From Odiellus spinosus (Eukaryota; Arthropoda; Arachnida; Opiliones; Phalangiidae): DNA of 64,000 nt. Each line of letters starts with the position of its first letter. The stretch's first letter is position 1. The notes beneath the pieces were generated by a model. It saw nothing but the letters and a program-made list of their open reading frames with translations. It did no database searches and was not told the DNA's origin. The stretch is from NCBI GenBank assembly GCA_963920705.1, contig OY987230.1, forward strand, positions 7,945,185-8,009,184, given 5' to 3'. A program made the translations under genes and the position numbers. Below, piece by piece: positions 1 to 11,962 of the stretch.

Positions 1-66
1 GGTAGATTAGGTCTATTTAAACGATAAGGAATCTATAAAAAAAGTGTTAGGTTGCATTCTCCCTTT
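1..66. repeat. Family A foldback element, right end only
   Basis: The first 66 bases match the right arm of the window's most common repeat (family A): a block like TTAGGCCTATTTAAACGATA followed by the terminal TTGCATTCTCCCTTTAA. The rest of this copy lies outside the window. The family is described under 1075-1495. Confidence 0.7.
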
Positions 67-420
67 AAAGATGAAAAATATGGAAACTCGATTTTGAAAT
101 GTTTATTCTTTCGTTAGGCCTCGTCTGTATTCGAGTTGCTCGAGTCTCAAGCTCCTATCTTCTCCACAACAGCAGCGGGCCAATGCAACTAGAATCTATA
201 GCGAGTAGCACGGAGGCAAAGAGAAAATGGCTCCCTATTTTTATTGATTCACGAGAGAACCAAAGGACAGGATTAGGTCCTAGCTCGAAGAAAGATAGTG
301 GCTTTCCCATTACGAGTCGCGGGGATCGAGTCACCGACTTAGGGTGCATGCCTCCTTTTCTTTTCTTAAGCCTGGTTCGTACCCATCTAAAAAAATGAGT
401 TTTTTTTCTTTGACAAGACT

Positions 421-781
421 TTAAAGGGAGGGTGATGAAGTTTTTTTTTGTTTTATTGATTATATATTAGTAAATCTCATGGCCGTCGCAAGCTCAGCCC
501 TTTTAGGTCGAGGAGGCCAACACTCTTGAATTCGTTGTACAAATGAGTTCATTTTGATTTCGAACTCTTGCGAAAACTCGAGTTCAGCCTAGCGTAAAGA
601 GTTCAAAACATTTGTACACCTAAGTTTGCGAAGGTCCGCCACCTTGTTTAAGGTACGAGGCAAAGCAAATTTGAGTTAGGGCTAAACAAACTTTAGGAAT
701 TGTCTGCTAAAATTAAGTGTTTAACTGCATACTAAAAAAAATCTAAAGAAACAATTTATTTCATCTTCACCCTCCATTTAA
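421..781. repeat. Family B inverted-repeat element with a probable nested family E copy
   Basis: The left end TTAAAGGGAGGGTGA is matched by the inverted right end TCACCCTCCATTTAA, so the stretch looks like a short non-autonomous DNA transposon. Its centre (about 500-655) resembles family E (ACTCTTGAATTCG..., GTACACCTAAGTT), suggesting a nested insertion. A related family B fragment lies at 63020-63200. The sequence from 67 to 420 has only short open frames and nothing I recognise. A T tract fills about 999-1019. Confidence 0.5.
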
Positions 782-1074
782 CAAGGGGAGTAAAAATCAG
801 GAGTAAATAATAAACGAAATTGTTTATTCAATTAAAGTAAAACTAAATTACTTCTATAATGAGCATGGTTCTTTATGATTAGCGAGTGGAGCATGTTAGA
901 AGGATCATTATTAAGTTATATTTTTAGTTTTATATAACTTTCTTTAGACTGTAATATTCTTGGGAATTAATTTCAATTGTTATCAATCTGGGCAATTTTT
1001 TTTTTTTTTTTTTTTTTTTATACATTAACTCACTGATTTACTCAATCTTTCATACAATAAGGGAGGGTCAAGCC

Positions 1075-1495
1075 TTAAAGGGAGAATGCAACCTAACAAT
1101 TTTTTATCCTTATCGTTTAAATAGGCCTAGTCCACTTATAAAAATATTACACTAGAAATAAATTTAAAACTTACCACGAAAACAGGCTTAGCTGGCTTGA
1201 TTCATGGAGATAATCAATTTCTTCACATTGATGGCTCAGGGACCAATCGAATGTTATTTGTAGTCTAATGAAGATCTCGCCTTAACGACGACCCTTTTTC
1301 ATTGGTCGATAACCCATCAATGCGAAGAAATTCAGGATCTTCGCGCATGCATCCAACTAAGCTTTTTTTGGATAAGTTTTAAATTAATTTCAAGTTAAAT
1401 CCTTGTTTGTATTTTTTTACTGGTGGATTAGGCCTATTTAAACGATAAGGAATCAATCAAAAGTCACTTGTTATTAGGTTGAATTTTCCCTTTAA
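1075..1495. repeat. Family A foldback element (long-loop type)
   Basis: An almost complete inverted repeat. The left end TTAAAGGGAGAATGCAACCT is mirrored by a right end close to GGTTGAATTTTCCCTTTAA. Further in, both arms carry ATCGTTTAAATAGGCCTA, ATTTAAAACTTACC and AGGCTTAGCTGG with their reverse complements. The loop holds a second inverted repeat around GACCAATCGAATG and CATTGGTCGATAACC. No open frame is present, so it must be mobilised by an enzyme encoded elsewhere. Ends of the type TTAA or TA suggest a TTAA/TA-targeting superfamily, but the target duplication is not clear. Confidence 0.75.
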
Positions 1496-1749
1496 AAATA
1501 TTTGATCCTTTGGAAAAAATATATAATAAAAAAGTGATAAAATTATTGTTCATTTTTCACATTTTTCCCAATATACCAACGGTAAAGAATTGAACAATGT
1601 ATTTTGTCGCGCGCTATACCAGATAGATTGACGACCGGTATACCAGTTAGAAAGTCGTAAGACTAGTAATCAAGACCACGTTAGAAACTAATTTGATACA
1701 AACGTGAAAGAAGTATAACGAAAAAAAAGGGTTAAGGGCGGCTTTCTCA

Positions 1750-1781
<32 letters not shown>

Positions 1782-2139
1782 TTCTTCTAATTCTCTTCGA
1801 ATCCTAGTCGAGCTCTTCTCAAACGTACTAGTGCGGGGACTGTCCCCCTTGAAAGCTTACTGACCCGTTTCGCGCGAAAGAAAAACCCAACTCGCAAAAG
1901 AAAAGCCACGAGTTCTAGATGATAGAAGCTAGAGAAAATAGAGAAGAATCGACCGGCTCGAACCAAACAGCTTAAATGGCAGACTGACGCCCATTTCGCA
2001 AACAACGACGAGACAACGGGCCGACCCCGAATTCCCCTTAATTGAAACGAGATAGTCCTATGTAGCGATAATAACCGAGTTTCAATTATACCAAAAGGTA
2101 ATGATATTTCGCTTCGTTATAAGTAGGATATCGTCTTAA
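1496..2139. other. Gene-free sequence with a pyrimidine tract
   Basis: No supported gene. A pyrimidine tract lies at about 1747-1791. The minus-strand open frame over 1787-2005 is low in complexity and has no recognisable domain. Confidence 0.5.
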
Positions 2140-2612
2140 AGTATACATGCAAACCAGATTCTTTTCGGTCCCGTCAAATTGAATAGTTGCTATCATACAA
2201 GAGGAGCGCATCTCAAGGAATGTTACCGTCGACGTCATGAGCTACGTTATAGCTTGTAAAACTCATAGCGCTCGTGAGCACCGAGCATTTCTTAAGCTTA
2301 TTTATTCTATATCCAGGTGTCAGCTCTCAAGGTCGGGTCTCTCCCGAGTGACTTTTGAGCCGTCTGGACCCTAGCATTTTATGAAAACGGCACCACGTGA
2401 TTTCGTGACGTTTTACTTTTCATTTTAGTCACGCGGCCTTTTTAGCTTTGTTTTCTTAGGCGTGAGCCACGTGACTAAAATGAAAAGTAAAACCGACGTC
2501 ACGAACCCTTCAAGGTTTTTTTTATCAAAATTGTTTTAAAGAAAAGTTGACGTGTTTGGCGAGAGTTCAAATTTTACAAGGTCCTAAATGAGTCAGGTTG
2601 CGTGTCGACTTC
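2140..2612. repeat. Family J inverted-repeat element (diverged copy)
   Basis: The stretch shares with 34344-34897 the inverted blocks AAAATGAAAAGTAAAACCGACGTCACG and reverse complement (quoted here only as shared words ACCGACGTCACG and CGTGACGTTTTAC) and a right end GGTTGCGTGTCGACTT. About 200 bases in the middle (2220-2400, words such as AAGGTCGGGTCTCTCCCGAG) recur at 40877-41090, so it is probably composite. No coding capacity is visible. Confidence 0.5.
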
Positions 2613-2837
2613 AAATTCGTTCTCTATGGTGTCAATTGGAGGAGGAGAGCATCCATTTTTGACATATATTGATCTTCGGTTAGACAGGTTTTTGGAAATG
2701 ATTGGTGGTGAAGCCTCTCCCATTTCACCCTCTTGGCTTCGCCCCTGAAGTTCTGGTAAAATGTTGAATAACACAATTTTCCAACAAAAAAATCCATTTA
2801 TAGGAGCTCCACATCACGCTCATGGATAATTGTAGCA

Positions 2838-3198
2838 TAAAGGGAGAATTCAACCTAACAACAAGTGAATTTTTTATCGATTCCTTATCGTTTAAATAGG
2901 TCTAATCCAACAGTAAAAAAATTACAAACAGATATTAAACTAGAAATAAATATGAAACTTACCATCAAAATAGGCTTAGCTGGATTCCTGGCGATCCTGA
3001 ACCATCGATCAATGTCATTGGTCGATAGCCCTCATATGAGGAGTTCAGGATCACCATGAATCCAGCTATTTTACATATAAGTTTTTAATTTATTTCTAGT
3101 TTAATACTTGTTTGTAATTTTATTTACTTTTGGATTAGGCATATTTAAACAATAAGGAATCGATAAAAAATTATTTGTTAGGTTGCATTCTCCCTTTA
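2838..3198. repeat. Family A foldback element (short-loop type)
   Basis: TAAAGGGAGAATTCAACCTA at the left is mirrored by TAGGTTGCATTCTCCCTTTA at the right. The arms contain the shared TTATCGTTTAAATAGG, ACTTACC and GGCTTAGCTGGATTC blocks. The loop is short (CATTGGTCGATAG). This 361-base copy is among the cleanest in the window. No gene was found between 3199 and 3883. Confidence 0.8.
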
Positions 3199-3883
3199 TG
3201 AGAGCCCGCTATTAATTGTGCTTTAGCGAGGGATTCATCATGCCCATGCGTAAAGAAAAACACTGCATGGATGCGAAGTTTCATGATCCAATAGCCTTAC
3301 TTTAGTGACAATAAGCCTCAATCCAAAGATTCCCTTTGTTTTCTGACCTTTTTGACCAAATATTTAAAGTAGATATGTAACCTGTTTCGATTCAACAAAA
3401 ATGAACCAAAGACATTTTCTATTAGGTCCACTTTTGTTGAATTAAAGCTTTTTTTCATTATATTCATTTGGTCGTTCTGTAGGATTTTTTCCAATTTAGA
3501 CCATTTACTTTTGTACAAATGTAAAAATAATCTCACTATTTTTATTTTTTATTCAAATTCAAAAGATAAAATTCGCGAACTGTGAGAAATAGCTCTGGCA
3601 ATATTAACTTATAGTCTACTGGTAATTAACTTATGCTTCAAGTTATATCACTTACCGCTAAACAGAGAGGAGGAAGCGAAGTTTAAGGAAACACGAGAAA
3701 ATGCCTCCTTTTAATTATAACGGGATCTAATAAGACTTTACACCGTATATAAAAACCTTTTCTAGGATTTAATAGGGATGTAATTGTAATTGCAATCGTA
3801 TATGCTAAGCAAGATATCCTTCCCTTTAGCATAAGTAACATAATCGATTGAAGTATTTCAGCATGAAATTTCTTGGTCAAGGC

Positions 3884-5305
3884 CTTTTAGAGCTAGGAAT
3901 TCCTATAACTTTTGTTAATTGGATAAGACCATCGTGAATATCAATCGCGAAAAAATATCCATTTCATATTCGAGTTAACGTATCTAAATGTAAGGCAAAC
4001 TTTATTCGTACTCATTGTTACAGGGAATTGAATACGAGTTATTCATTCGCCGATATGAACAATTTGAAACTAGAGTTTCTTCGCGGATTTTAACAAAAAT
4101 TAAGATTTCGAAGCTAGAATCTAGTAATTTAGTCGCTGTTCCTTTCAATTTAGAATAATCATTAAATTTCATTCTACACGGATCTCGAGAAATATCGTAT
4201 TTTAATCTTCGCATTTGAATAAACGAGTATTTAGTTTATTGATCGAGCTTAAAATTTTATCTCCGGATAATTCATATCAATTTGATACAGGTCTGTATAT
4301 ATAATATGCGGTTTTATATTAAAAAAATATCTGAGATTAACATTTCTGAATAAGGCTTAAAGTTATCAATGGATATCCAAAGTTTTTCATTACAAGATTC
4401 CAATCTCTAGCTCTGTTTCACTATGATAGATACACTGATCGACTGAACAGCCCACAATTACAACAGCCATCATACCGTGAGGTCTATATATCAATGAGAA
4501 TTTCAATGTAAACTATGTTTTCTCGCTTAAACCTAATTACTTCGGATTCTTCAATCTTCATTCCTTGATGTTGTACCGAGGCTGTACATAAATCGATATA
4601 CTACAGTAAGGTTAGCCGTAAAAAAGTAGATAAACAATTTTTATCAATGAATCATTTTCGAATTCAATCTAATATCGTAATAATAAAACGGCAATCGTTC
4701 AAGGGATGCTGGACTCTTTTAACAAGTTATTTTGAAACGATTTGGGCTGCTATACTACGCGAAAAACACACCAAAGGTTTCGAGACAATTTAATTGTTAA
4801 AGTGGCGAACTAGACTAGCTACAAGCCCAAATCCGTCAAGTAGAAACTTCTAGAGAAAGTTGAGTAGCTGATGCCATTAAATATCGTATAAAAATGGCTT
4901 AAAAAACAGGATATCCATTTATAACATAATCCGGCGATATAATTTAAAGCTTGATTAATAAACAAATTACGAGTTTATTAAAACGGATAAAAATATGGGG
5001 TTTCTCAAAATTCGTGTAGAATGAAATATAAGAATTATATTTTAATCGAAATTGAAAGGAACCGACTAAATTACTACATTCTATAGCTTCGAGATCTCAA
5101 TTTGGGTTAAAATCCGCGAAGAAAATCGTTCTTATCGGCGAATGAATAACTCGTATTACGTAATCAATTTCCTATAACAATGAGCACGAATAAAAATTTT
5201 GCCTTACATTCGGGATATTGTTTCGCGAACGGAATGATATCTGATTGACATTCACGATGGTTTTATTCAATTAACAAATGTGATACAAATTCCGAGCTCT
5301 AAAAG
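3884..5305. repeat. Long-arm foldback element, about 1.4 kb
   Basis: CTTTTAGAGCTAGGAATTCC at the left end is matched inversely by the right end GAATTCCGAGCTCTAAAAG-like sequence. The arms run for roughly 400 bases each, with mirrored words such as GTAAGGCAAA / TTTGCCTTAC, ATTCATTCGCCGAT / ATCGGCGAATGAAT and ACCATCGTGAATAT / TTCACGATGG. The centre (about 4330-4900) is unique here and has no long open frame. Related arm fragments recur at 6000-6300 and 10380-10860. Confidence 0.65.
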
Positions 5306-6363
5306 CGCGAGTCATTTGTTACAAAGATCACTTCAGTTCCAGCAATGCAATTTCAAAGACGAACTAAACTCTCAATCGCATAGGAAACTGACTCCTTAAA
5401 AATAAAAAAATCTTTGAGCCTAATTTCCTAACTTTAAGTTTAAATAATGTTTTTAGGCATGTTTTAACTGTCTAAATCGATTAACAATAACATGTTTCCA
5501 GAGTCTAGTATCCCTTTAACAATAACGAAGCTCCGCATTTCAGTTCATATAACAAATTGGCTGAAGATAACCTAACGAGACTCTTTAGAAAAAGGGACCC
5601 ATATAGTTTTTTTTAGAGGCATACACCAAAAGCAAACATTTCCATCCATTCGTTTTTGGCAATAAAATGGAGGGGGCGGTGATAAAAAATTGTGGAGAGT
5701 CCGTTATGGACGATAAAAGGTCGTTTTTATTCAGGGGAGGAAAGATAGTTTGCTTTTTTTCTACAGGCGACCGGCCAATCAAACGGACATCAACAGACAT
5801 AAACGCGATTTCAGCACGCGATTATAAAACTAACCTCGAGTCCAGTTCGCTCTTTCCACATTTCACCACCTTAGACCAATTATTACCCAGTATAAGACCG
5901 TATAGGCAATATACAGAATGACTATCTAAGGTATAAACTTTGTAGAGCTTGCCTCGATCGTGGCTGGTAGAGCTCTGAATCGGATAATAAATAACTAAGG
6001 ATATCCATTGATAACTAGGCTTTTTCTCAGATATTTTAATATCGGATAAATTGGTTGTTCATATAAAGCCACAAATTATAGAAACAGACGCGTATCAAAT
6101 GGATACGAATTATCCGGAGAAAATTTTAAGCTCGATTGATAAACAAATTCCTATAACAATATGTTCGAATAAAAATTTTGCCTTACATTCAGGAATACTT
6201 TAACTCGAATACGAAATGGAAATTTTTTTCGCGAACGGATAATATCCGATTGACATTCAAGATATAGTATTATCCAATTAACAAAAGCTATACTAACGGT
6301 TGAAATTAATAAATCAATAGTCATTCGCTTGAACGAGAAGTGCAGTGGTTGTATCACGTAGTT

Positions 6364-6398
<35 letters not shown>

Positions 6399-6540
6399 GC
6401 AGAAACGTGTACTCCTTTACTGAGCCCCTAAAAGTGATGTTCAACCAAAACCGCCAATATTTATAAAGCCTTGTTTTGAATATGAGCTTGAGATGGTTGA
6501 CCAATTTTTGTTTAGTTTAAGAGCTTGGGGCGAATATTAC
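5306..6540. other. Gene-free sequence with foldback remnants and a 32-base T tract
   Basis: No gene supported. 6000-6300 contains arm fragments of the 3884-5305 foldback family. A pure T run of 32 bases spans 6366-6397 and creates a poly-lysine artefact in a minus-strand open frame. Confidence 0.5.
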
Positions 6541-6920
6541 AAAAGTCTACCACTTTATTCCATAAATGAAAACAACGCTACTTAGCTTAAGGTCCGGGTA
6601 AATGTACCTGCAGCTTCTGATTCGAGACACTCTAGCGGCCGTAGTCGCCGTGTAAATAGTGAACGGAGGATGAAGCACCACTCTTTGGAGAAATTCGGAG
6701 TTGGGAGGTGAGAATATAGCCAAGCGCGGCCCGCCTAATTTCCGTCCCTCTCTCCCGACTCAAAATATCGAAGAAGAGTTCAAATCACACGAGTAAGACA
6801 AGGGTGATGACTTTTTTTGGCTAGTTTTAAGTGATGGGCTATGACGTAAAAATATACCTTGGTGATAGTATTAAGCTACGGGGCGTTGTTCACTTTTATG
6901 GAATAAGGTGAGACTTTTAC
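6541..6920. repeat. Inverted-repeat transposon (MITE-like), about 380 bp
   Basis: The left end AAAAGTCTACCACTTTATTCC is mirrored by the right GGAATAAGGTGAGACTTTT, and inner words AACAACGCTACTTAGCTTAA / TTAAGCTACGGGGCGTTG match inversely. The interior is GC-richer than the surroundings and carries no open frame of note. Confidence 0.55.
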
Positions 6921-7332
6921 CTAAATTCACTACAGTAGTAATCTTTCTCTTATTGGTCTACGTTCATCAGCGAAATTGCAATAAAAAACGCTACATAAAG
7001 AGACGAGCAGAAGAATGAAAGTAAAATTTACCATCTAAAAATACAGTGAATTTGAGACGCTCTTCAATTCAACAGTGGCGATCACAAAGCGAAAAAAAAA
7101 GCAAAAAATCGGTTCCACACCCAACGATTAATCAAGGGTGTAGGTTATAAAAATATACGAGCTATTTAAAGGGTGGATAAAATATAGGAATTATAATTGC
7201 ATCATTAAGCATAAAAATAGGCTTTCCTTAGAGTTCATGAACAGCTAGTAACCATTTAATATAACATATAGCTTTCATTTTTTTAACTGCGCAGTGAAAA
7301 TAGTATTATTGAAAACAGGCACGAATAGTTAG

Positions 7333-7492
7333 GACCGAGGGGGCAGATACTCGTGAACTTAGGTGTACAAAATTTTTGAGCTCTTTGCACTATCAAAGCT
7401 GAACTTAGAATTCGTAAGAGTTCGAACTCAACGCACTTTCAAAGCTGAACTCGGTGAACTCAGGTGTACATCGAATTCAAAAGTGTCGGACC
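7333..7492. repeat. Family E element with 10-base target duplication
   Basis: GAATAGTTAG at 7323-7332 is repeated exactly at 7493-7502, flanking a 160-base unit that starts GACCGAGGGGGCAGATACTC and ends AAGTGTCGGACC. The unit contains the family word GAACTCAGGTGTACA. Duplications of 9-10 bases are typical of Mutator-like (MULE) transposons, so this is probably a MULE-derived MITE. Confidence 0.65.
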
Positions 7493-7539
7493 GAATAGTT
7501 AGTGGAAAATTGGTTGGAGTACGTGGCAGGTAGAAATTG

Positions 7540-7750
7540 TAGTAAAAGGAATAGAAGGTTTTGGGGACGGGTTTAGTCGAGCTCAAACTGGTGTATTTCT
7601 ACTTCCGGTAACTCTCCTATTGGTGCAGAGTAACCAAGCAGGCAATGCGATGTCGATAAGAATAGTGAAAACTAAACTTGGCGGTTTTAGTCTTTGATGG
7701 ACGAAAAATTATAACACTTGTCCTATAGTGTGATCATCACACCATGTTGC
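7540..7750. repeat. Dispersed repeat shared with 60070-60390
   Basis: Words such as ACGGGTTTAGTCGAGCT, ACTTCCGGTA, TTTTAGTCTTTGA and ACGTCCTATAG (here CTTGTCCTATAG) occur in the same order at both places. The second copy lies in an intron of the ABCG gene. Class unknown. From 7751 to 8639 I see no supported gene. Confidence 0.45.
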
Positions 7751-8639
7751 AATTTCAGGACTCCTCTTTATATAGACATAAAAAAGTCTTCATATCTTGG
7801 AAACATCTAGCTCATTTCAAAGAACGTTTCAAACTTCCAAAAAGTTCACTTATTCTTATAACATGGCTCTTACTTTGTCATTATAGATAGTGTGTTTATT
7901 TTAGGAGTCGAAAGATTATTTGAATAATCATTTCATCCCTAAATTAAAAAAGCTAGAGGAATGACGAAGCCTAGAAAACGTAGAAACAAATATCACGTAT
8001 ACGCGATGCCTCAAAAACCCGAGTTAGAAAAATAATAAAAACACCAGATTTACGAATAAGGAAAAAGAGAGAGATTGAAGAAGGAGATGGCCGGGTGAAA
8101 GAAAAATGGATTTATAATGTTTACCTTTCGTGCCAAAGGGGTCTAGGACGTGATCCAGAGAGGAAAGACTATTAGTAGCGGGATGCCCTACGAATATGAA
8201 CGGGAAAACAAGCCGACTGAGTCGAGGCCAACAGCTCGTCCGGCGCGTCCAAACACTAGGTTGGGATTGCTAACCCCATGCACGCGCGGAAGAGATAGAG
8301 AGATCCTGGTTTGGAAACTATAGAGAGCGCTTCAATACGGCGAGAAAAGGGAATTGGGAACACGGAGAAACGGAACCAACAACGAGAGTACGAGACGCAT
8401 GCGCTAAGCCTAACCTTAAGAGGGAAACGAGGATTTCTGTAGGTGATGCGCCTGATGGAATATTGCAAAAAGTTGTTGATAGTGTCCATCTAACGCAATC
8501 TGGAAATGGCGAGGAAACCTAGCTGCTTTAGTTTTACGAGAGTTTAAAAAAAGATTTTATATATAAACACTATTGAGTCTTCGCTACAAGATCTTGTTTA
8601 AGAGGAGTAATACGGTTGGTTTAAAGGGTAAAGCTCGGG

Positions 8640-9190
8640 CAGATTGATAAATAATGGTAAATGGAAAAATACTAGCTGCCAATATGAATACCGTCACAAG
8701 TAAATCATCCTTCAAGTTTATAAGACGACATATTGCGGGTGACGATGTAGTGAATCCGATTTTCTCAGTTAATGGTTTCACCCCAAGTATTCCGAAAATT
8801 ATATTGAAAGGAGGCCAGGCCCAGTATATTCTTTTTACAGTAAATCAGATTTGAAATCACGACGGCCGGGCGAGACACGTTCCTTCGTTTCGCGAGAGAG
8901 AGAGAGGGGAGAGTCGTTTCCGTCGATACATTTTCACCCCCGTAAACGTCTAGGAAGTCCGTTGCAATATTAGCACCGCCTACTTAGTTACAATCTCAAC
9001 CGCTAGAGAGGACAATTTAGAATTCCGTATCTCTGCCATTTAGAGTTTTTAACTTTTTTAATTTTTTCCTCTTTCCTCGGGCGAAAGTTCTGACGACAAA
9101 ACTTTCAGAACCACATATACCTATCGTAATATGCCTTGTTGTAAACTTAAGCACGATTTATCTGTGATAGCGTGAATAGGCTTCAAAAAG
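8640..9190. repeat. Family F dispersed repeat, uninterrupted copy
   Basis: The stretch aligns by eye with 56550-56941 plus 57286-57330 (ACAAGTAAATCATCC, TAAGACGACATA, CGACGGCCGGGCGAGACACG, TAGCACCGCCTACTTAGTTA). This copy lacks the 344-base insertion present in the other, so it documents the empty site. The 66-residue open frame at 8654-8854 is part of the repeat and is not called as a gene. Confidence 0.6.
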
Positions 9191-9719
9191 GCTTGGCGTA
9201 CGAAAGATAATTTCGTTACAGAGTGTACACTACAGAGTCATCTAATCTACTCTCTTTAACATTGGATAGACGTCGGACAATGGGTACCTGCAAAAGTGGA
9301 GGACACTTCTTAGGTCAGAGATTTAACAGCTTAATTTTAGATTTACATTTATAAGATTAAGAAAGAATGTACAAGAATTTGATTTTTAAGATGTACAAGC
9401 CCAAGTATTTTGGTTTTATAGCCAATGATATGAAAGTATAAACCAAAATAATAGAGTCTCGAGACAGACTGCAGACGTCTCGATATAGAGTTTTTATTTT
9501 AAATTATAAAACTTTTTGAGGCTGGGATATGGAGATGGACGAACCTCCGCGTGCTAGAACTTAAGTTTAAATGCCCAGTAGATTTTAAGTTAACGTAGTA
9601 AACGTGTGGATTCGAATTTTTTTTCAAAGCAGACCGAATTGCGCCGTGTATAGATTCAAAATCTAAAACTGTATAGACTTAGTAATTTATATATTATACT
9701 AACATGATATGCATGGTAT

Positions 9720-10053
9720 CAGAAGCCGATGAAACCCTCCTTTGAAGTCAACTACTCTAATGTTCCATATAGCGCTCCTCTCTGTATGGGTAAAATTCAC
9801 AATTTTACGAGATCAGAGGGGTCCTACTTCATACCCCCTGTCTACGGAAAATTGGAAATTCTCTCTCCACAAACGACGACGTTTTTTGACGAACTCCAAG
9901 GCTGCTAGAGATATTCGCTGGACGAACTCCCGCTCCGAAAATATCTACCGTTAGGAGGCGTACGAATCGCGCCTTTTGAAACTAACCCATACAGAGAGGG
10001 GTAGACAAGACCCGGGAGTAATAGACTTCAAAGGAGGGTTTCATCGGCTTCTG
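9720..10053. repeat. Family D inverted-repeat element with 7-base target duplication
   Basis: CAGAAGCCGATGAAACCCTC at the left end is mirrored by GAGGGTTTCATCGGCTTCTG at the right. ATGGTAT flanks both sides (9713-9719 and 10054-10060). The open frame at 9742-9954 also occurs in the other copies and belongs to the repeat. Ends of type CA..TG with a 7-base duplication would suit the P-element superfamily, but this is only an inference. Confidence 0.75.
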
Positions 10054-10379
10054 ATGGTATACACAATATCGCGTAGTACATAGTTCGGATTATGTCTGCT
10101 TGTCTAAAAATAGATGAAATCTAATCAAATGCATACCCCAAAACACTTCAACCCTCTTATCTGTAGCAAACAAACATTTTAAATACTGAATAAGTTCAAA
10201 TTTCAACGATTCCCAAGCTGATGACCCTTAATTCAGTGAGATAACTTTACCAAATTTTATGGAAAACTTAAAAAACACTTAGAAAAATTCCACAATTTTA
10301 TCTCTCATCATCAATTGAAAGAAAATATTAAAGGGACTCTGAAAGTAAAATAAACTTATTCGATTCGTTATCGAACTTG

Positions 10380-10860
10380 AATTTCAAATGTTTCTTATCG
10401 GCGAATGAATAACTCGTATAACGTATCAATTTCCTATAACAATAGCTACGGTCCTACTATCATTTCTTAATCGGTTTGAAACCTAAAATCAAACCAATAT
10501 TGAAATCGCCAGGAATCGTTCTAAGCGTCAAGTGTTCACACACTATCTTCATAAATCGATTTATTGTAGCTTCATTTATCGGTTGTTGAAACCGAATCGG
10601 TATGAAACTGGTTCCCGAAGTAGTTTCGAGAAATCGAATCAAATCGATTCGAGAAAAGACGTTTTCCTGTTCACACTACTGTAGCGAAACGTTTTGAAAC
10701 GGTTTAAATCGATTCCAAGGCCTAGTATGAACGTGACTAATGAGTACGAATAAAAAGTTAGCCTTACATTAGGGTCACAAACGGATAAAGTCCGATTGAC
10801 ATTCACGATGGTCTTATTCAATTAACAAAAGTTATACGAATTACGAGCTCTACCAGTAGT
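10380..10860. repeat. Foldback arm fragment split by another repeat
   Basis: The sequence before about 10441 and after about 10739 matches consecutive parts of the 5120-5290 foldback arm (TCGGCGAATGAATAACTCG... and ...GAGTACGAATAAAAA). The roughly 300-base insert between them recurs inverted at 54646-54791 (CATACTAGGCCTTG, CGATTTAAACCGTTTCA). It is therefore a nested insertion. Confidence 0.5.
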
Positions 10861-11388
10861 TGATATTTCTACATTACAATGCCGTTGTTCATGAGAAATG
10901 TTTTAGAAAATTGAAGAGTTATTCCCGTGCTTTTAGGACTTGAACCAAAAATAACAAATATAGAAATCTCCTGTCTATTATAAATTCTAAATTCAAAATA
11001 CAAAACTATATAAAAGATGTTCCTTCGAATATTATTTGTCATAAACGAAATCGGAGAAAAAAAATAAAAACACATATCAAGAAGGCTCAAAAACATTCGA
11101 GAATGAAACTATATAGCGAAATAAAAAAAATCAAAGTTTAAACGCGAGTTTTAAAGACGATAAACAAAAGCCTGTAAACTCCAAATTTGAGATAAAGAAA
11201 ATGGGCCAGAGACTAAACTGCAAAATCTCTTTAAAGGATAAGTCTCATTATATGCTTCATTCGGATAAAGTTAATTGGAAGCTTTTAAAACAATTTGCAT
11301 ATTAATATTGAAAATAAATTTAAAATAATTCTAATTAATTGGAACAATACATATTCAACCTCCTTGAACTTTAAGTATAAATCTTATT

Positions 11389-11811
11389 CAGGGTTCGTAC
11401 AAAATTTTGGAAGTTAATTTTCTTGATTTTCCAGGTTATAAATAATTTCCGTGATCAATTTTAATATTTTTTTTTTCCATGAATTTATTCCTATGCGCGT
11501 CTCTTACATTTTATGTGACATAGTTAATCAAACAAAGTCGATAGTTATTACTTCGACTCAGAATATGAGAAAAATCGTTTAATCTATACGGCAAAAAATT
11601 TTCAGTTTATAATAATTATGTTACAATTAATTGTTCAGTCAGTCAAACAGTATATATGTACCAAAATAAATTTATCTGACAATTTGGGCTCATTTTCAAA
11701 TTCCCTGACTCTTCCCTGACCTTAAGTAAAATTTTCAAATTCCCTGACTTTTAGGACCAATTTTCAAATTCCTTGAATTTGCAAAGTTTCCCAGGTCGTG
11801 TAGGAACCCAG
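11389..11811. repeat. Inverted-repeat element with CAGGGTTC ends
   Basis: The left end CAGGGTTCGTAC is mirrored by GTAGGAACCCAG. The interior repeats words such as TTTTCAAATTCCCTGACT, also present in the element at 56942-57285, to which it is probably related. Confidence 0.5.
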
Positions 11812-11849
11812 TTTTACGCGAGAGATCTCTCCAAACCAACAACATCATA

Positions 11850-11962
11850 GTCGATTAAGCCTACTTGCCCAAACCGTCGATTAAGCCTACTTGCCCAAAC
11901 CGTCGATTAAGCCTACTTGTCCAAACCGTCGATTAAGTCTACTTTCCAAACGTCGATTAAGC
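11850..11962. repeat. 26-base tandem repeat, about four and a half units
   Basis: The unit GTCGATTAAGCCTACTTGCC plus CAAACC repeats head to tail with a 26-base period. The first three units are nearly identical; the last two carry substitutions and a short deletion (GTCTACTTTCCAAACG). It lies about 0.7 kb upstream of the secreted-protein gene. Confidence 0.8.

Noticed and set aside
99-398. 99-residue plus-strand open frame near the left edge
   Set aside because: No domain, splice support or codon pattern; it lies between repeat fragments and is open on both strands.
6151-6504. 117-residue minus-strand frame with a poly-lysine run
   Set aside because: The lysines come from the 32-base T tract; the rest is foldback-element sequence.
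9742-9954. Open frame at 9742, similar to frames at 43013 and 52796
   Set aside because: These similar proteins are all translations of family D MITEs and change frame between copies; there is no sign of a conserved coding sequence.
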